Positions 1-9,045 of a DNA stretch of 64,000 nt are shown here, piece by piece. The translations under genes and the position numbers were made by a program. Every line of letters begins with the position of its first letter. Within the stretch, counting starts at the first letter, position 1. The notes under the pieces were generated by a model. It saw only the letters and a program-made list of their open reading frames with translations, was not told the DNA's origin and searched no databases. The DNA comes from Candidatus Dechloromonas phosphorivorans (GTDB lineage: Bacteria > Pseudomonadota > Gammaproteobacteria > Burkholderiales > Rhodocyclaceae): assembly GCA_016709495.1 (NCBI GenBank), contig JADJMS010000020.1:55078-119077 (forward strand). The letters run 5' to 3'.

Positions 1-1
1 T

Positions 2-1162
2 GAGCGGGTGCCGGTCGGCCCACAAAAACTGGGCCCCTGGATCGACAAGAGCAACTGGCTGGCCACTGAAAACCAGCGCTTGAGTTTACAAGCCGGTGAA
101 GTCTTCATGCCTGCCTGGCGTTTGCTACCAAGCGGCAATGAGACAAAAGTCGCAGCCAAACAACGGCAAATCGAGGCACTGCCAAGCACGGACCCACTCG
201 ACGGCAGCCAGCGTGACCTTGGATTTCTCCTTGATAGTCGACTCTATGCCGATGGCCTGGTCGTCCTGCGCAACGGCCAGCTTGTTGCCGAGCGCTACCG
301 CAACGGTCTGGCGCCTGATAAGCCGCGTCTCTTGCTGGAGGCCACCCGTCCCTTGTTGAACCTGCTTGGCGCGATCAGTATCAGTCAGGGTAAATTGAGT
401 AACGACAAATCAATTGTGCGCTTTCTCCCCAGCCTGACAACGTCCAGTGGTTTACGAAAAATGTCCGTACAGCGCTTGCTCGAAGACAAGGAGCAGCCCG
501 TCTGGACATCCGGTGAAATTGAACGCTGGCAGCAGGCAGCGGGCTGGACAACAGAAGCGTCCGGTACCGATGTCCGCAACTGGTTGGCGCAAGCTGGCCG
601 TTGGGATAGAGCCTTGCTCGAAACGGGTCGTCCCTTGTTTGCCGCGGCACCGGAAGATGATCTCCTGGCCTGGACATTAGCCGAGAGCAACGCCATGCCG
701 CTTTCACGATTATTCTGCCAGCAGTTGCTGGCCCGGGTTCGACCGGAACATCCCGTGCTTTGGCTGAGTGACTCGCAAGGGGTTGAACTGGCTTCGGGCT
801 TGGCCATGAGCCTGCGTGATTTTGCAAAACTTGGGCAGACACTTGTCGAAGCACGGACTGGCCGCAATCGCGGAAAGATTCCAGCGTGGTTCATTGAGAC
901 CCTGACGGCCTCTGCCGGAATGCGTCCGACCGAAATAAAAGGGCTGACAAAGGGTAGCGAACTACGCTATGGCTTTGTGCACCTGGGTGGCTCAGCTAAT
1001 CGGGTTGCCTTGATCGGAGCCCAAGGCAGCAGCCTGTTTGTCGATTTTGATCAACGTCTGGTGATCGCCATGTTCGCGACCCGCCCCGGCGACCACTCTG
1101 CAGCAATGCTTGCCACGCTGGAACAGGTCTGGAAAGTAATTGGGCATTCCAATTCACACTAG
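2..1162 (+). CDS. Serine hydrolase (class C beta-lactamase-like), partial at 5' end
   Basis: The frame is open to the left edge, so the true start lies outside the window; a GTG at 8 is only an internal candidate. The protein resembles the beta-lactamase/6-aminohexanoate-dimer hydrolase fold: a YADGLVVLRNGQLVAERY strand pair around residue 80-97 and a GKL...FLPSL segment that normally follows the SxxK helix. At the position of the catalytic SxxK the sequence reads EATRP, so the nucleophilic serine and lysine both seem absent. The C-terminal part keeps the RYGFVHLGG...GAQGSSLFVDF strands typical of this fold. It may be a non-catalytic member or use other residues. Substrate unknown. Confidence 0.6.
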   Translation, partial: ERVPVGPQKLGPWIDKSNWLATENQRLSLQAGEVFMPAWRLLPSGNETKVAAKQRQIEALPSTDPLDGSQRDLGFLLDSRLYADGLVVLRNGQLVAERYRNGLAPDKPRLLLEATRPLLNLLGAISISQGKLSNDKSIVRFLPSLTTSSGLRKMSVQRLLEDKEQPVWTSGEIERWQQAAGWTTEASGTDVRNWLAQAGRWDRALLETGRPLFAAAPEDDLLAWTLAESNAMPLSRLFCQQLLARVRPEHPVLWLSDSQGVELASGLAMSLRDFAKLGQTLVEARTGRNRGKIPAWFIETLTASAGMRPTEIKGLTKGSELRYGFVHLGGSANRVALIGAQGSSLFVDFDQRLVIAMFATRPGDHSAAMLATLEQVWKVIGHSNSH

Positions 1163-1253
1163 ATGTTTAGTCGAAAATTATTGTTCGTCACAGTAAGAAA
1201 GTCATGAAACCACGGAGGCCTCACTCCAGTCTCCAATCCAGTCGAGGTTTTGA

Positions 1254-2537
1254 ATGCTTGCCGCTATCGTCGTTATTTTTATCATCGCCTACGCCGCAAT
1301 AGCGTTGGAACATCCGCTCAAAGTCAACAAATCGGCCTCGGCATTGATCGGTGCAGGCTTGCTATGGACCGTCTATGCGCTGTCGCTGGGCGATACGCAT
1401 TTGCTGACCGAGCAATTGGGCGAGTCGCTGACGGCGACGGCGCAGATTGTATTTTTCCTGATGGGTGCCATGACTATCGTCGAGGTTGTCGACGCGCACA
1501 ATGGTTTTGAGGTCATCACCAAACGGATCAGGACGACTAAATTGTCATCACTGATGTGGCTGGTCGGTTTCGTCACCTTCTTTCTGAGCGCGATTCTCGA
1601 CAACTTGACGACAACCATCGTGATGATATCGCTCATGCGCAAGTTGCTGGCAAAGCATGATGATCGGCTTTTCTTTGCCGGGATCATTGTTATCGCGGCT
1701 AATTCCGGTGGTGCCTGGTCGCCAATTGGCGACGTGACGACGACAATGCTCTGGATTGGCGGCCAGATTACTTCGCTGGCCATCATGAAGGCTGTGCTGT
1801 TGCCAGCCTTGGTCAGCATGCTTGTCCCGTTGGCGATTACGGCTTACGTATTGCGCGGGCGCGAGGTGGTGAGTCCGGAACTGGTCGATAGCGACCACGG
1901 GCTAGGTACGACGGAGTTTGAACGCAACCTGATGTTCTTCATGGGGCTCGGCATTCTGGTTGCCGTTCCCGCCTTCAAGACGATTACGCACCTGCCACCG
2001 TTCATGGGTATCCTGTTCGGTTTGGGTGTCCTCTGGTTGGTGGGTGATCTGGTGCATCGGCACAAAGAAGATGAATACAAGGTCCATTTCACGCTGGCCC
2101 ATGCCCTGAGCAAGATCGACATGAGTTCGCTCGTGTTTTTCATCGGCATTCTGCTTTCAGTCGCCACACTGGAACATACGCACATCCTGACATCGCTGGC
2201 CACGTGGCTCGATCAGACAGTCGGGCGACAGGACGTCATCGTTCTGATCATTGGCATGGTCAGCGCGATTGTCGACAACGTGCCTTTGGTCGCCGCCTCC
2301 ATGGGCATGTACAGCCTGACGAACTTCCCGGCTGACCATTTCCTGTGGCAGTTCATGGCTTACTGCGCAGGCACTGGAGGTTCCATACTGATCATCGGCT
2401 CCGCTGCGGGTGTTGCTGCGATGGGCCTCGAAAAAATCCATTTTTTCTGGTACGTGAAGAAGATTAGCGGGCTGGCGTTGGTGGGCTATTTTGCGGGAGC
2501 TGGACTGTACCTTCTTCAGCGTGGGGTGCTTGCTTAA
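1254..2537 (+). CDS. nhaD: NhaD-type Na+/H+ antiporter (intact copy)
   Basis: A 427-residue polytopic inner-membrane protein of the ion transporter superfamily (ArsB/NhaD). Two characteristic re-entrant regions are visible: AILDNLTTTIVMISLM near residue 120 and SAIVDNVPLVAASMGMY near residue 340, both carrying the DN pair typical of NhaD. A GGAWSPIGDVTTTMLWIGG loop near residue 156 is also an NhaD signature. It should exchange cytoplasmic Na+ (or Li+) for protons. The ATG at 1254 directly starts a hydrophobic helix and gives the normal family length. A second, frameshifted nhaD lies at 6015-7345 beside the rnf operon, so this is one of two paralogs. Confidence 0.9.
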   Translation: MLAAIVVIFIIAYAAIALEHPLKVNKSASALIGAGLLWTVYALSLGDTHLLTEQLGESLTATAQIVFFLMGAMTIVEVVDAHNGFEVITKRIRTTKLSSLMWLVGFVTFFLSAILDNLTTTIVMISLMRKLLAKHDDRLFFAGIIVIAANSGGAWSPIGDVTTTMLWIGGQITSLAIMKAVLLPALVSMLVPLAITAYVLRGREVVSPELVDSDHGLGTTEFERNLMFFMGLGILVAVPAFKTITHLPPFMGILFGLGVLWLVGDLVHRHKEDEYKVHFTLAHALSKIDMSSLVFFIGILLSVATLEHTHILTSLATWLDQTVGRQDVIVLIIGMVSAIVDNVPLVAASMGMYSLTNFPADHFLWQFMAYCAGTGGSILIIGSAAGVAAMGLEKIHFFWYVKKISGLALVGYFAGAGLYLLQRGVLA

Positions 2538-2700
2538 GCATGGAATTGATCAGATATTCATTTTGTCAATTCGTCCTGAATTGCGTAGGTATTTCTGCAT
2601 ATCTGTTTAGCAAAGCGAATCTGCCGCAAGGGAAAAATTGACTAAATGATAGCCTGGGCCGAGTTGTTCGCGCAGGCCATGTGGCAAGTTTCAGATGCGT

Positions 2701-3903
2701 ATTCAACCGGTCGATGCAACGGTTTGGTAAAAACGTTGTGCTGGCGTTTCGTAGTTTAGTGTTTTCCGTGGCCGCTCATTCAATTTCCTGGCAATGGCAC
2801 TCAGCTTCGCTTGTGAATAGGGTGACAGGTCAATTCCCTTTGGGAAATACTGGCGCAACAATCCATTGGTGTTTTCGTTTGTTCCGCGTTGCCAAGGTTG
2901 ATGTGGGTCGCAGAAATAGACTTTGATATCTGTCGCCAGCGTGAATCGCTTGTGGCCAGCCATTTCCTTGCCCCGATCCCACGTCAGCGATTTGTAGAGT
3001 TCTTGCGGCAACTTGCGAGCGTTTTTGATCAGGGCGTTGGTGACGGTCCCGGTATCTTTACCGGCGAGCTTGACCAGCATCAGGTAGCGCGACTGACGTT
3101 CGACGAGCGTCGCAATCTGGCTGTTCTTGCTGCCGCACCTTCCCAGTGCCCCGGTACCGCCCGATCATCAGCCGTGGCCGGCCGTTCGCTGATTGACACG
3201 GCATCGACGATTCTGCCGTGATTGCCGGTCTTTTGTGTGTGATGGCGAGAGCGGCGCATGCTTCGCGTCCGCCGCAAATACGCCAGCAACTCCTTCTTGA
3301 GAGCGCCGCGGGTTTGAATATAGAGGGTGCGATAGATCGTCTCGTGTGACACCTGATGACTCGCATTGTCTGGATAGGTCCGCTTGAGCCATCCAGCAAT
3401 CTGTTCTGGCGACCACAGCGACCGAAGCTTATTTGCCACTATATGCGCTAGACAACTGCTTTCCGCCAGTTTGCAAGACTTGGGACGACGTGCCCGAGTC
3501 CAGGTTGCTTGGTCGGCCTGGAGTCGCTCGGTAGCATTCACGGCCACCATTGCGTTTGACTTCCGGCTTACGGTGGCGGCGCTCGTCCCAATTGCGCCGC
3601 GAGCGTACGGATTGCAAAGCCCGCGACCAAACCTCGGGAAATTTCCTCACGCTCAGAAAGCGTCAATGCCCGTTTGGCGCGGCATCGCGGTGCCGGTGGA
3701 ATGCCTCCTGTCTCGGCTAGGATTCGCTGCACCGATGAGTGATTTCGATCAAATAGCTGGGCGATTTTTTGAAGGAGTCGCCCTTGCGCCAACGTTCCAC
3801 ATCAGCGCTTTCTGGCTATCCGTGTAATAGATCCGGGGTCTCTGCTTCATTGGCAACACCCCTGCGTACGCAGTTGCTAGTGTGTTGCATCGACCGATTG
3901 AAT
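2701..3903 (-). mobile_element. IS30-family insertion sequence
   Basis: The element is delimited by 20-bp inverted repeats: ATTCAACCGGTCGATGCAAC at 2701-2720 and its complement with one mismatch at 3884-3903, giving about 1.2 kb, normal for IS30. The single transposase frame is on the minus strand and broken (see 2703-3850). No target duplication could be seen; IS30 duplications are only 2-3 bp. It sits between nhaD and the 3' end of the nifE transcription unit. Confidence 0.85.
2703..3850 (-). pseudogene. IS30-family transposase, frameshifted
   Basis: Fragments in three frames read in order as one IS30 transposase: the start MKQRPRIYYTDSQKALMW at 3850, then an HTH region (KIAQLFDRNHSSVQRILAE), a second HTH (LTLSEREEISRGL), the VSHETIYRTLY motif, GHWEG before the first catalytic Asp, TWDRGKEMAGH with the second Asp, and GTNENTNGLLRQYFPKG with the Glu. 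At least four frame breaks separate these pieces. This may be true decay, or sequencing error as suspected for other genes here. The reading frame ends four bases inside the left inverted repeat region. Confidence 0.85.
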
Positions 3904-3964
3904 CCAAGGGCAAACCGGTCGTTTGAATGACGGCTTTGCGGTTCGGGTGACCGTCCGCATTTGG

Positions 3965-4020
3965 CCGGACTGAGACAGTGCACCTGACAGTTGCTGTCAG
4001 ATCAAATCTCAACTTCTACA
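3965..4020 (-). repeat. Dispersed hairpin repeat, copy A
   Basis: On the minus strand this 56-bp segment begins TGTAGAAGTTGAGATTTGAT and contains a perfect stem CTGACAG-CAA-CTGTCAG, then runs to GTCTCAGTCCGG. Over its length it matches the segment 29046-29101 with roughly nine differences. A shorter related copy is at 33945-33964. It lies immediately after the stop codon of the 111-residue gene downstream of nifE, so the hairpin could also act as a transcript end. Confidence 0.75.
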
Positions 4021-4022
4021 GA

Positions 4023-4358
4023 TCAAGCCTTGCTCTCATGCGCCGCGCTTAATTTTTCCGAGACAAACTCGCCACGCGATGTCGCGTTGTTTTCTTGATT
4101 ATTCAGCGCACACCAGGCAAAAAACTCTTCCGGATTGATTTGGCATTCAAGAGCGAGCACGCCGGAGCGTTGAAAATTTCTGCGTGCGGCGACGGCCATT
4201 TCCTTCCATTTCGGAAATGAATCCTCGAAACACTCGGGGTCGACAGCCGTGGCTTTCACCTGCGCCCAGGTTTCCTCGGTGTACCAGGTCACGCCGATAA
4301 CCAGCGACTGGCTGCGGCGCTTGGCCTTCAGGCTTTGATAGAGCGTCGGCTTTCTCAC
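4023..4358 (-). CDS. Unrecognised 111-residue protein downstream of nifE
   Basis: I do not recognise this protein. It starts at a GTG three bases after the nifE stop codon, so it is almost certainly cotranscribed and translationally coupled with nifE. It is soluble and mildly charged, with no membrane helix and no obvious metal motif. A central WYTEETWAQVKATAVDPE segment and a C-terminal helix near NNQENNATSRGEFVSEKL are visible. The place directly after nifE is normally taken by nifN, which this is not; it is far too short and lacks nitrogenase-like motifs. Function unknown; a nif role is inferred only from position. Confidence 0.65.
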   Translation of the reverse strand: MRKPTLYQSLKAKRRSQSLVIGVTWYTEETWAQVKATAVDPECFEDSFPKWKEMAVAARRNFQRSGVLALECQINPEEFFAWCALNNQENNATSRGEFVSEKLSAAHESKA

Positions 4359-4361
4359 ACC

Positions 4362-5768
4362 TCAAGCCGCCAGCACAGTGCCGGGGCCACTTTGTTTGGC
4401 CCACGGTGCCGGTTTTCTAACGGCATCCCAGACTGGGCTTTCCATCGACAAGGCCAACTGGCGGGCCAGTTCGACCATGCCGTCGTAGCCGGCGTAGCCG
4501 AATTCACGTTCCTGGTTGATATCGAGGAAGGGAATGCGCGCCTTCAGTGCCGTGTAGAGATTGCGGCCGCCAGCGATCAGGATGTCGGCCTTGTATTCGT
4601 GATAGGTCGATAACAAGGCTTTCGGGCTGCCGTCGTCGATCATCTTGGTGTCGTCGCCCATCAGTTCGCGGATGCGTGCCTTGTCTTCTTCGGTCGACTT
4701 CTTGGTGCCGGTGGCGACCACCTTCATGCCCAGATCCTGCAGGGCAGAAACGATGGACCACGATTTGACGCCGCCGGTGTAGAGCAGCACGCGCTTGTCT
4801 TTCAGTCGGGGGCGCCACGGTTCAAGGGCGGCGTGCGATTTAGCTTCTTCGCGGGCGATAACGACTTCGGTACGCGCCGCCAAATCGGGGTCGCCAATTA
4901 GCCGGGCGAAATCGCGCAGGGCATTGGAGACATCCTGCACGCCATAAAAACTGCCCTCAAAAAACGGTTGACCGTAACTGTCCTGCATCTTGCGCGCGAC
5001 ATTGAGCAAGGCCTTGGCGCAGACCACCATATTGACCTTGGCGCGGTGCATGGACTGGACTTCGTGAAAACGCGCATCACCGGACAGCGTACAGATGATA
5101 CGCAGGCCCAGTTCATCAAACAGCGGCGCGACATGCCAGAACTCACCAGCAATGTTGTATTCGCCGATCAGATTGACGTCGTAGGTGGGCAGACCATCGG
5201 CGCGCGGCGCGGCGGGTGCGGGTTCGGCAGTGCCGATCACGTACTTGAACATCGCTTCGCCAGCCAGCCGGTTACCCAGGTTCTTGGTGCCGTAGAAGCC
5301 GGCTGCGTCGACCGGCACCACCGGCGTGCCCCAGCGTTCGGTCGCATCACGGCAAACCGCACCTACATCGTCGCCGATCAAGGCTGTAACGCAGGTGTTG
5401 TAAATGAAGACGGCGGATGGCGAGTAGGTATCGATGGCCTGCTTGATGGCATGAAACAGACGCTTTTCACCGCGTCCCATGACGACATCGGTTTCCGAGA
5501 GGTCGGTGGTCATGCCAGTGCGGTAAAGCGTCACGCCGCTCGAACGCGTACCGCGGTTGTCCCACGATGAACCGGCACAGGCAATCGGGCCGTGCACGAT
5601 GTGGGCAACGTCGGCGATCGGCAGCAGCGCAATCTGCGCGCCGTCGAAGGAACAGCCACCCGCCGTGGCGCCCGGCTTGGGCTTGGCACAGCCGGATTTT
5701 TCCTTGGTGTTATGGGTACAGGCCGGCTCGTCGAGCAGTGCCTGGATTTCGCTGGCTTTCAAGCTCAT
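4362..5768 (-). CDS. nifE: Nitrogenase FeMo-cofactor scaffold subunit NifE
   Basis: A 468-residue member of the nitrogenase component 1 family. With NifN it forms the scaffold on which the NifB product matures to FeMo-cofactor. NifE hallmarks are visible: DEPACTHNTKEKSGCAKPKPG at the N terminus, GGCSFDGAQIALLPIADVAH with a P-cluster-type cysteine, HGPIACAGSSWDNRGT, YNTCVTALIGDD near residue 125, and IAGGRNLYTALKARIPFLD near the C terminus. Length is normal. The start is supported by GGAG seven bases upstream and a NifA/sigma-54 promoter at 5798-5873. No nifN follows; the next genes are a short unknown ORF, a repeat and an IS30. Confidence 0.95.
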   Translation of the reverse strand: MSLKASEIQALLDEPACTHNTKEKSGCAKPKPGATAGGCSFDGAQIALLPIADVAHIVHGPIACAGSSWDNRGTRSSGVTLYRTGMTTDLSETDVVMGRGEKRLFHAIKQAIDTYSPSAVFIYNTCVTALIGDDVGAVCRDATERWGTPVVPVDAAGFYGTKNLGNRLAGEAMFKYVIGTAEPAPAAPRADGLPTYDVNLIGEYNIAGEFWHVAPLFDELGLRIICTLSGDARFHEVQSMHRAKVNMVVCAKALLNVARKMQDSYGQPFFEGSFYGVQDVSNALRDFARLIGDPDLAARTEVVIAREEAKSHAALEPWRPRLKDKRVLLYTGGVKSWSIVSALQDLGMKVVATGTKKSTEEDKARIRELMGDDTKMIDDGSPKALLSTYHEYKADILIAGGRNLYTALKARIPFLDINQEREFGYAGYDGMVELARQLALSMESPVWDAVRKPAPWAKQSGPGTVLAA

Positions 5769-5797
5769 GCTGTTCTCCAGAAGTCTGGATAATAATT

Positions 5798-5813
5798 AGC
5801 AAGACGGGTGCCA
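5798..5813 (-). promoter_or_regulatory. Sigma-54 promoter of nifE
   Basis: On the minus strand the sequence TGGCACCCGTCTTGCT matches the -24/-12 consensus TGGCAC-N5-TTGC exactly. It lies 29 bp before the nifE start codon and 45 bp downstream of a NifA site. Confidence 0.92.
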
Positions 5814-5857
5814 CGTTTAGTGCATTGTTTTTTAATGAATTAAGCAGCAAATCGAAT

Positions 5858-5873
5858 TGTCGCGTTCCCGACA
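5858..5873 (-). promoter_or_regulatory. NifA upstream activator sequence for nifE
   Basis: TGTCGCGTTCCCGACA matches the NifA site TGT-N10-ACA. It is placed 45 bp upstream of the -24 element of the nifE sigma-54 promoter, as expected for enhancer binding by NifA. Confidence 0.85.
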
Positions 5874-6014
5874 AACACCCTCTTTTGCGACACGATAGCC
5901 TGATCGCCAATTAACCCGAGGCCACAAAATGCGAAAAGGCGGCCCGCAGCCACCTTTGCACGCGCCTGATTTTTGGCCGTGTTCAGGCTTCATCAGACCC
6001 GGGGGTAACAGTTT

Positions 6015-7345
6015 CTATTGAACCGGCGCAGGCGCCACTACCGGAGCCTCGACAACCACCGGCGCGGCGACTTTCTTGTGGCCGGCATCAGGATGCCAGC
6101 CGAGAACCAGCATGATGACCACGAAGCCAGCCACATAGCCAACCGGCACGTGCCAGCCATGCTTGACCCACTGCACAGCTGAGCGAGCTTCCGGATACAT
6201 GTTGGAGAGCGCGACACCGGCGGAGGAACCGAACCACAGCATCGAGCCGCCGAAGCCGACGGCATAGGCCAGCACGCCCCAGTCGTAGCCGCCCTGGCGC
6301 AGCGCCAGTGCGGTTAGCGGGATGTTGTCGAAGACGGCCGAGATGAAGCCCAGCGTAAAGGCCGACTGCCACGAGGCCGGCGGCAGCTCCTCGACCGGCA
6401 TCATCGAGGCGCAGAGCACCAGCGAGAGCAGGAAAATCGAACCCTTGACGGTTTCCGGCAGCAATTCCCAGTCGTGACGGCGCACCGGAATGGTCAGGAT
6501 GATCGCCACCCAGACGGCGACGCCGATGAACGGAAAGTGCTCGGCCAGTTCGGGGAACTTGAGATTGACCGTGACATTGGTGCCGACAGCAAAAACCAGC
6601 ATCAGCGCAACGATGAAAATACGCCCCCAATCAACATGCGTATGGCCATGGGCATTTTTGATGATCGGCGAGTAGGCATGCTGTTGTTTGGCTGCGAAGT
6701 AGGCAACGATAACCAGTGCTACTACGGCGGCGACGTAGGCATCGAGGACGACCAACGGGCTGATGCCGTCAATCCACATCATGGTCGTCGTTGTGTCACC
6801 GACCACCGAGCCGGAACCGCCGGCATTGGAAGCGGCGACGATGGCGGCCAGATAGCCAATATGCACCTTGCCCTTGAACAACTGGTGCGCCATGGCGCCA
6901 CCGATCAATGCGGCGGCGATGTTATCGAGGAAACTGGAGAGTACAAAAACCATGACCAGCATCAGGAAGCCACCCTTCCAGTCATCCGGCAGATACTTGG
7001 GCAGGATCACCGGCACATGGCTCTTTTCGAAATGACGTGCAAGCAGCGCGAAACCGGTGAGCAGGCAGAACAGGTTGGCCAGTACCACCCACTCATGACC
7101 GAGGAGCTGGCAAAACCCATGACGCCGGCGCCGGTCTTGAAGCCGGTAAACATTATCTTGTACAAGGTGATCGTCGCCAGACCAGTCAGCGCAACGTACA
7201 GCGTGGCATGGTGAAAGAGCGCGACACCGAGCAGGGTCAGGCCAAAGAGGATGAAATCGATGGGAATGCCTCCCAACGTCGGTAGTCCGTCAGCTGCAAA
7301 GGCAGACACAGGCAATAAACAAAGCAGGGCTAATAAACGCGGCAT
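6015..7345 (-). CDS. nhaD: NhaD-type Na+/H+ antiporter beside rnf (one frameshift)
   Basis: The N-terminal frame (start 7345, MPRLLALLCLLPVSAFAADG, signal-like) runs to VMGF, and the rest, beginning with GHEWVVLANLFCLLTGFALL, is one frame away. Adding one base in the GGGTTTT run near 7120 joins them to about 443 residues, a normal NhaD length. The membrane core has SSFLDNIAAALIGGAMAH, ASNAGGSGSVVGDTTTTMMW and SAVFDNIPLTALALRQGG, the paired DN re-entrant motifs of NhaD. The C-terminal tail is Pro/Ala/Val-rich. It lies 122 bp behind rnfH on the same strand. Placement behind a Na+/H+-translocating Rnf suggests it couples ion gradients for Rnf, which is inference. Confidence 0.8.
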
Positions 7346-7467
7346 GGCTGTTCTCTTGGTTATTTATAGAATTAGGTCGAGATCCCCGGCTCCGCAGGTC
7401 AAGGCGGAAAGTCAGGCATTGTCGTTTCCGGGCGCTGATTTTTCAACCCGGATTTTCCCGTAGTCGC

Positions 7468-7737
7468 TCAATCGTCGGCCATATCCTTGCGCGGCACGGT
7501 TTCGGGGTCGGCAATAATGCCGCGGTAGATTTCGATCCGATCCCCCGCCTTCAGCGGGGCATCAAGTTTGACCAGACGCCCGAAGACGCCGACTTTTTGC
7601 GTCGTCAGATCGATATGCGGGAACTGTTTGAGTATGCCCGAGCGCTCAATGGCATCTGTTACGGTCGACGCGTCAGGAACCTCAATATTTAGCCAGATTT
7701 GCTGGCCCGGTTCGGAATAAGCAACCCCGATCTGCAT
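7468..7737 (-). CDS. rnfH: RnfH family protein
   Basis: An 89-residue protein with the RnfH ubiquitin-like (beta-grasp) pattern: an N-terminal IGVAYSEPGQQIWLNIEVPD strand pair, then VTDAIERSGIL, KVGVFGRLVKLDAPLKAGDR and EIYRGIIADP. It is the last gene of the rnf operon, 14 bp after rnfE, which is the position of rnfH in Azotobacter-type nif-linked rnf clusters. Its biochemical role is not established; it is usually kept with the Rnf complex. Contains one copy of the TGTTACGGTCGAC motif (7657-7669). Confidence 0.88.
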   Translation of the reverse strand: MQIGVAYSEPGQQIWLNIEVPDASTVTDAIERSGILKQFPHIDLTTQKVGVFGRLVKLDAPLKAGDRIEIYRGIIADPETVPRKDMADD

Positions 7738-7751
7738 GTCTGTTCCCCTTT

Positions 7752-8433
7752 TCAGGCCGCTGCCGGCGAAGTGCTCGCCGAGTTTTGCGCGGCGCGTTCG
7801 GCGGCGCGGCTTTCCATGACCCGCTTGCCGGCGAGCAGGAAGCCAAGGATTGCAAAGCCGCCCGGCGGAAGAATCATCAAGAGCGCCCCGCCGTAACCCG
7901 GCAATTTCATTTCAAGAAAAGCGAAGGAAGGCCCGAGCAGGTTGGAGGCCTGGGCGAACAGCGTGCCCGAGCCGAGAAACTCGCGGATCAGGCCGATGAA
8001 GGTCAGCGCCCCGGTGAAACCCAGGCCCATGGCCAGGCCATCGACCGCCGAGGCGGCGACGCCGTTCTTGACGGCAAAGGCCTCGGCCCGCCCGAGAATG
8101 GCGCAATTGACCACAATCAGCGCGATGAACAGGCCGAGCACCTTGTAGAGATCGTGCAGCCAGGCGTTCATTGCCATATCGACCACCGTCACCAGCGTTG
8201 CAATCAGCACCACAAAGACTGGAATGCGCACCTGCGAACTGACCGTGTGGCGAATCATCGAAACCAGAATATTGGACACCACCAGCACCGCCGTGGTCGC
8301 CAGGCCCATGCCAAGACCATTGGTGCCGCTTGTGGTAACGGCCATGGTCGGACACAGAGCCAGCATTTGGGAGAAAACCACGTTCTGCTCCCCAGAGCCC
8401 ATCCTTCATGATGCTGCGGTAGTCTTCACTCAT
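7752..8433 (-). CDS. rnfE: Electron transport complex subunit RnfE (one frameshift)
   Basis: The N terminus MSEDYRSIMKDGLW is read from 8433, while the remaining six membrane helices, starting EQNVVFSQMLALCPTMAVTT, lie in the next frame. Removing one G from the GGGG run near 8392 restores a single 226-residue RnfE. Family motifs include LCPTMAVTTSGTNGLGMG and NCAILGRAEAFA, which carry the conserved cysteines of RnfA/RnfE membrane subunits. The C-terminal tail is Ala/Ser-rich. It forms part of the inner-membrane ion channel module of Rnf. The start overlaps the rnfG stop by 4 bp, supporting 8433. Confidence 0.88.
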
Positions 8434-9044
8434 GATTGCTCTCCGAGAATTTCCTTGCGGTGTTCCGCGTAGAAGTCCAGCCCGCCCTTGACAGCCTTGA
8501 CCACGGCACGCGGCGTGATGGTGGCGCCGGCAAACTGGTCAAAAACGCCGTTGTCCTTTTTGACGCCCCATTTTTCCGGCGCCGGGTTGCCCAGCGACTT
8601 GCCGTCAAAATCCTTGATCCACTTGTCCTTCTTGATCTCGATCTTGTCGCCGAGGCCCGGGGTTTCGGCATGCTTTAGCACTCGCACACCCAAGGTACGA
8701 CCGTCGCGGTCGACCGCCATCAAGACCTGAATATCCCCGGCATAGCCACGCTCGGCTACCTTGAACAGTGCCGCCTTGACCGTCTCACCCTGACGGGCGC
8801 GGTAGATGGTCACGGTTTTCCCCTTGTTTTCGAGGTCGACCGTATCCTTCAGGAAATCGTTGTCGGAAAGCCCGGCCGGCAGCACTTCGGACAACGAATC
8901 GCGCAAATCCTTGGCTTCGGCAGCAGCAATCGCCTCACCTGTGGCGCTTGAGGCCAAAGCCAGTGCGGCACTGGCAAGCAGGGCAAAGGTGCCGAGCAGA
9001 ATGGGCTGGTAGGCGATTTTCTCGCGGATGGCTTCAAGATTCAT
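8430..9044 (-). CDS. rnfG: Electron transport complex subunit RnfG
   Basis: A 204-residue protein with one N-terminal membrane helix (residues about 15-32) and a periplasmic FMN-binding domain. The covalent flavin attachment motif is visible as FAGATITPRAV near residue 172, where FMN is linked to the threonine of GATIT. LKHAETPGLGDKIE is the other conserved stretch of the family. It relays electrons within the Rnf complex. It sits 1 bp after rnfD and overlaps rnfE by 4 bp. Length is normal. Confidence 0.93.
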   Translation of the reverse strand: MNLEAIREKIAYQPILLGTFALLASAALALASSATGEAIAAAEAKDLRDSLSEVLPAGLSDNDFLKDTVDLENKGKTVTIYRARQGETVKAALFKVAERGYAGDIQVLMAVDRDGRTLGVRVLKHAETPGLGDKIEIKKDKWIKDFDGKSLGNPAPEKWGVKKDNGVFDQFAGATITPRAVVKAVKGGLDFYAEHRKEILGEQS

Positions 9045-9045
9045 G

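Noticed and set aside
2786..2801. TGGCACTCAGCTTCGC as a sigma-54 promoter
   Set aside because: It lies inside the IS30 transposase coding sequence, the -12 box is poor and no NifA site is near.
8700..8720. GCGGTCGACCG palindrome as another copy of the 13-bp motif
   Set aside because: It lacks the TGTT/AACA part and is explained by Arg-Ser-type codons in rnfG.
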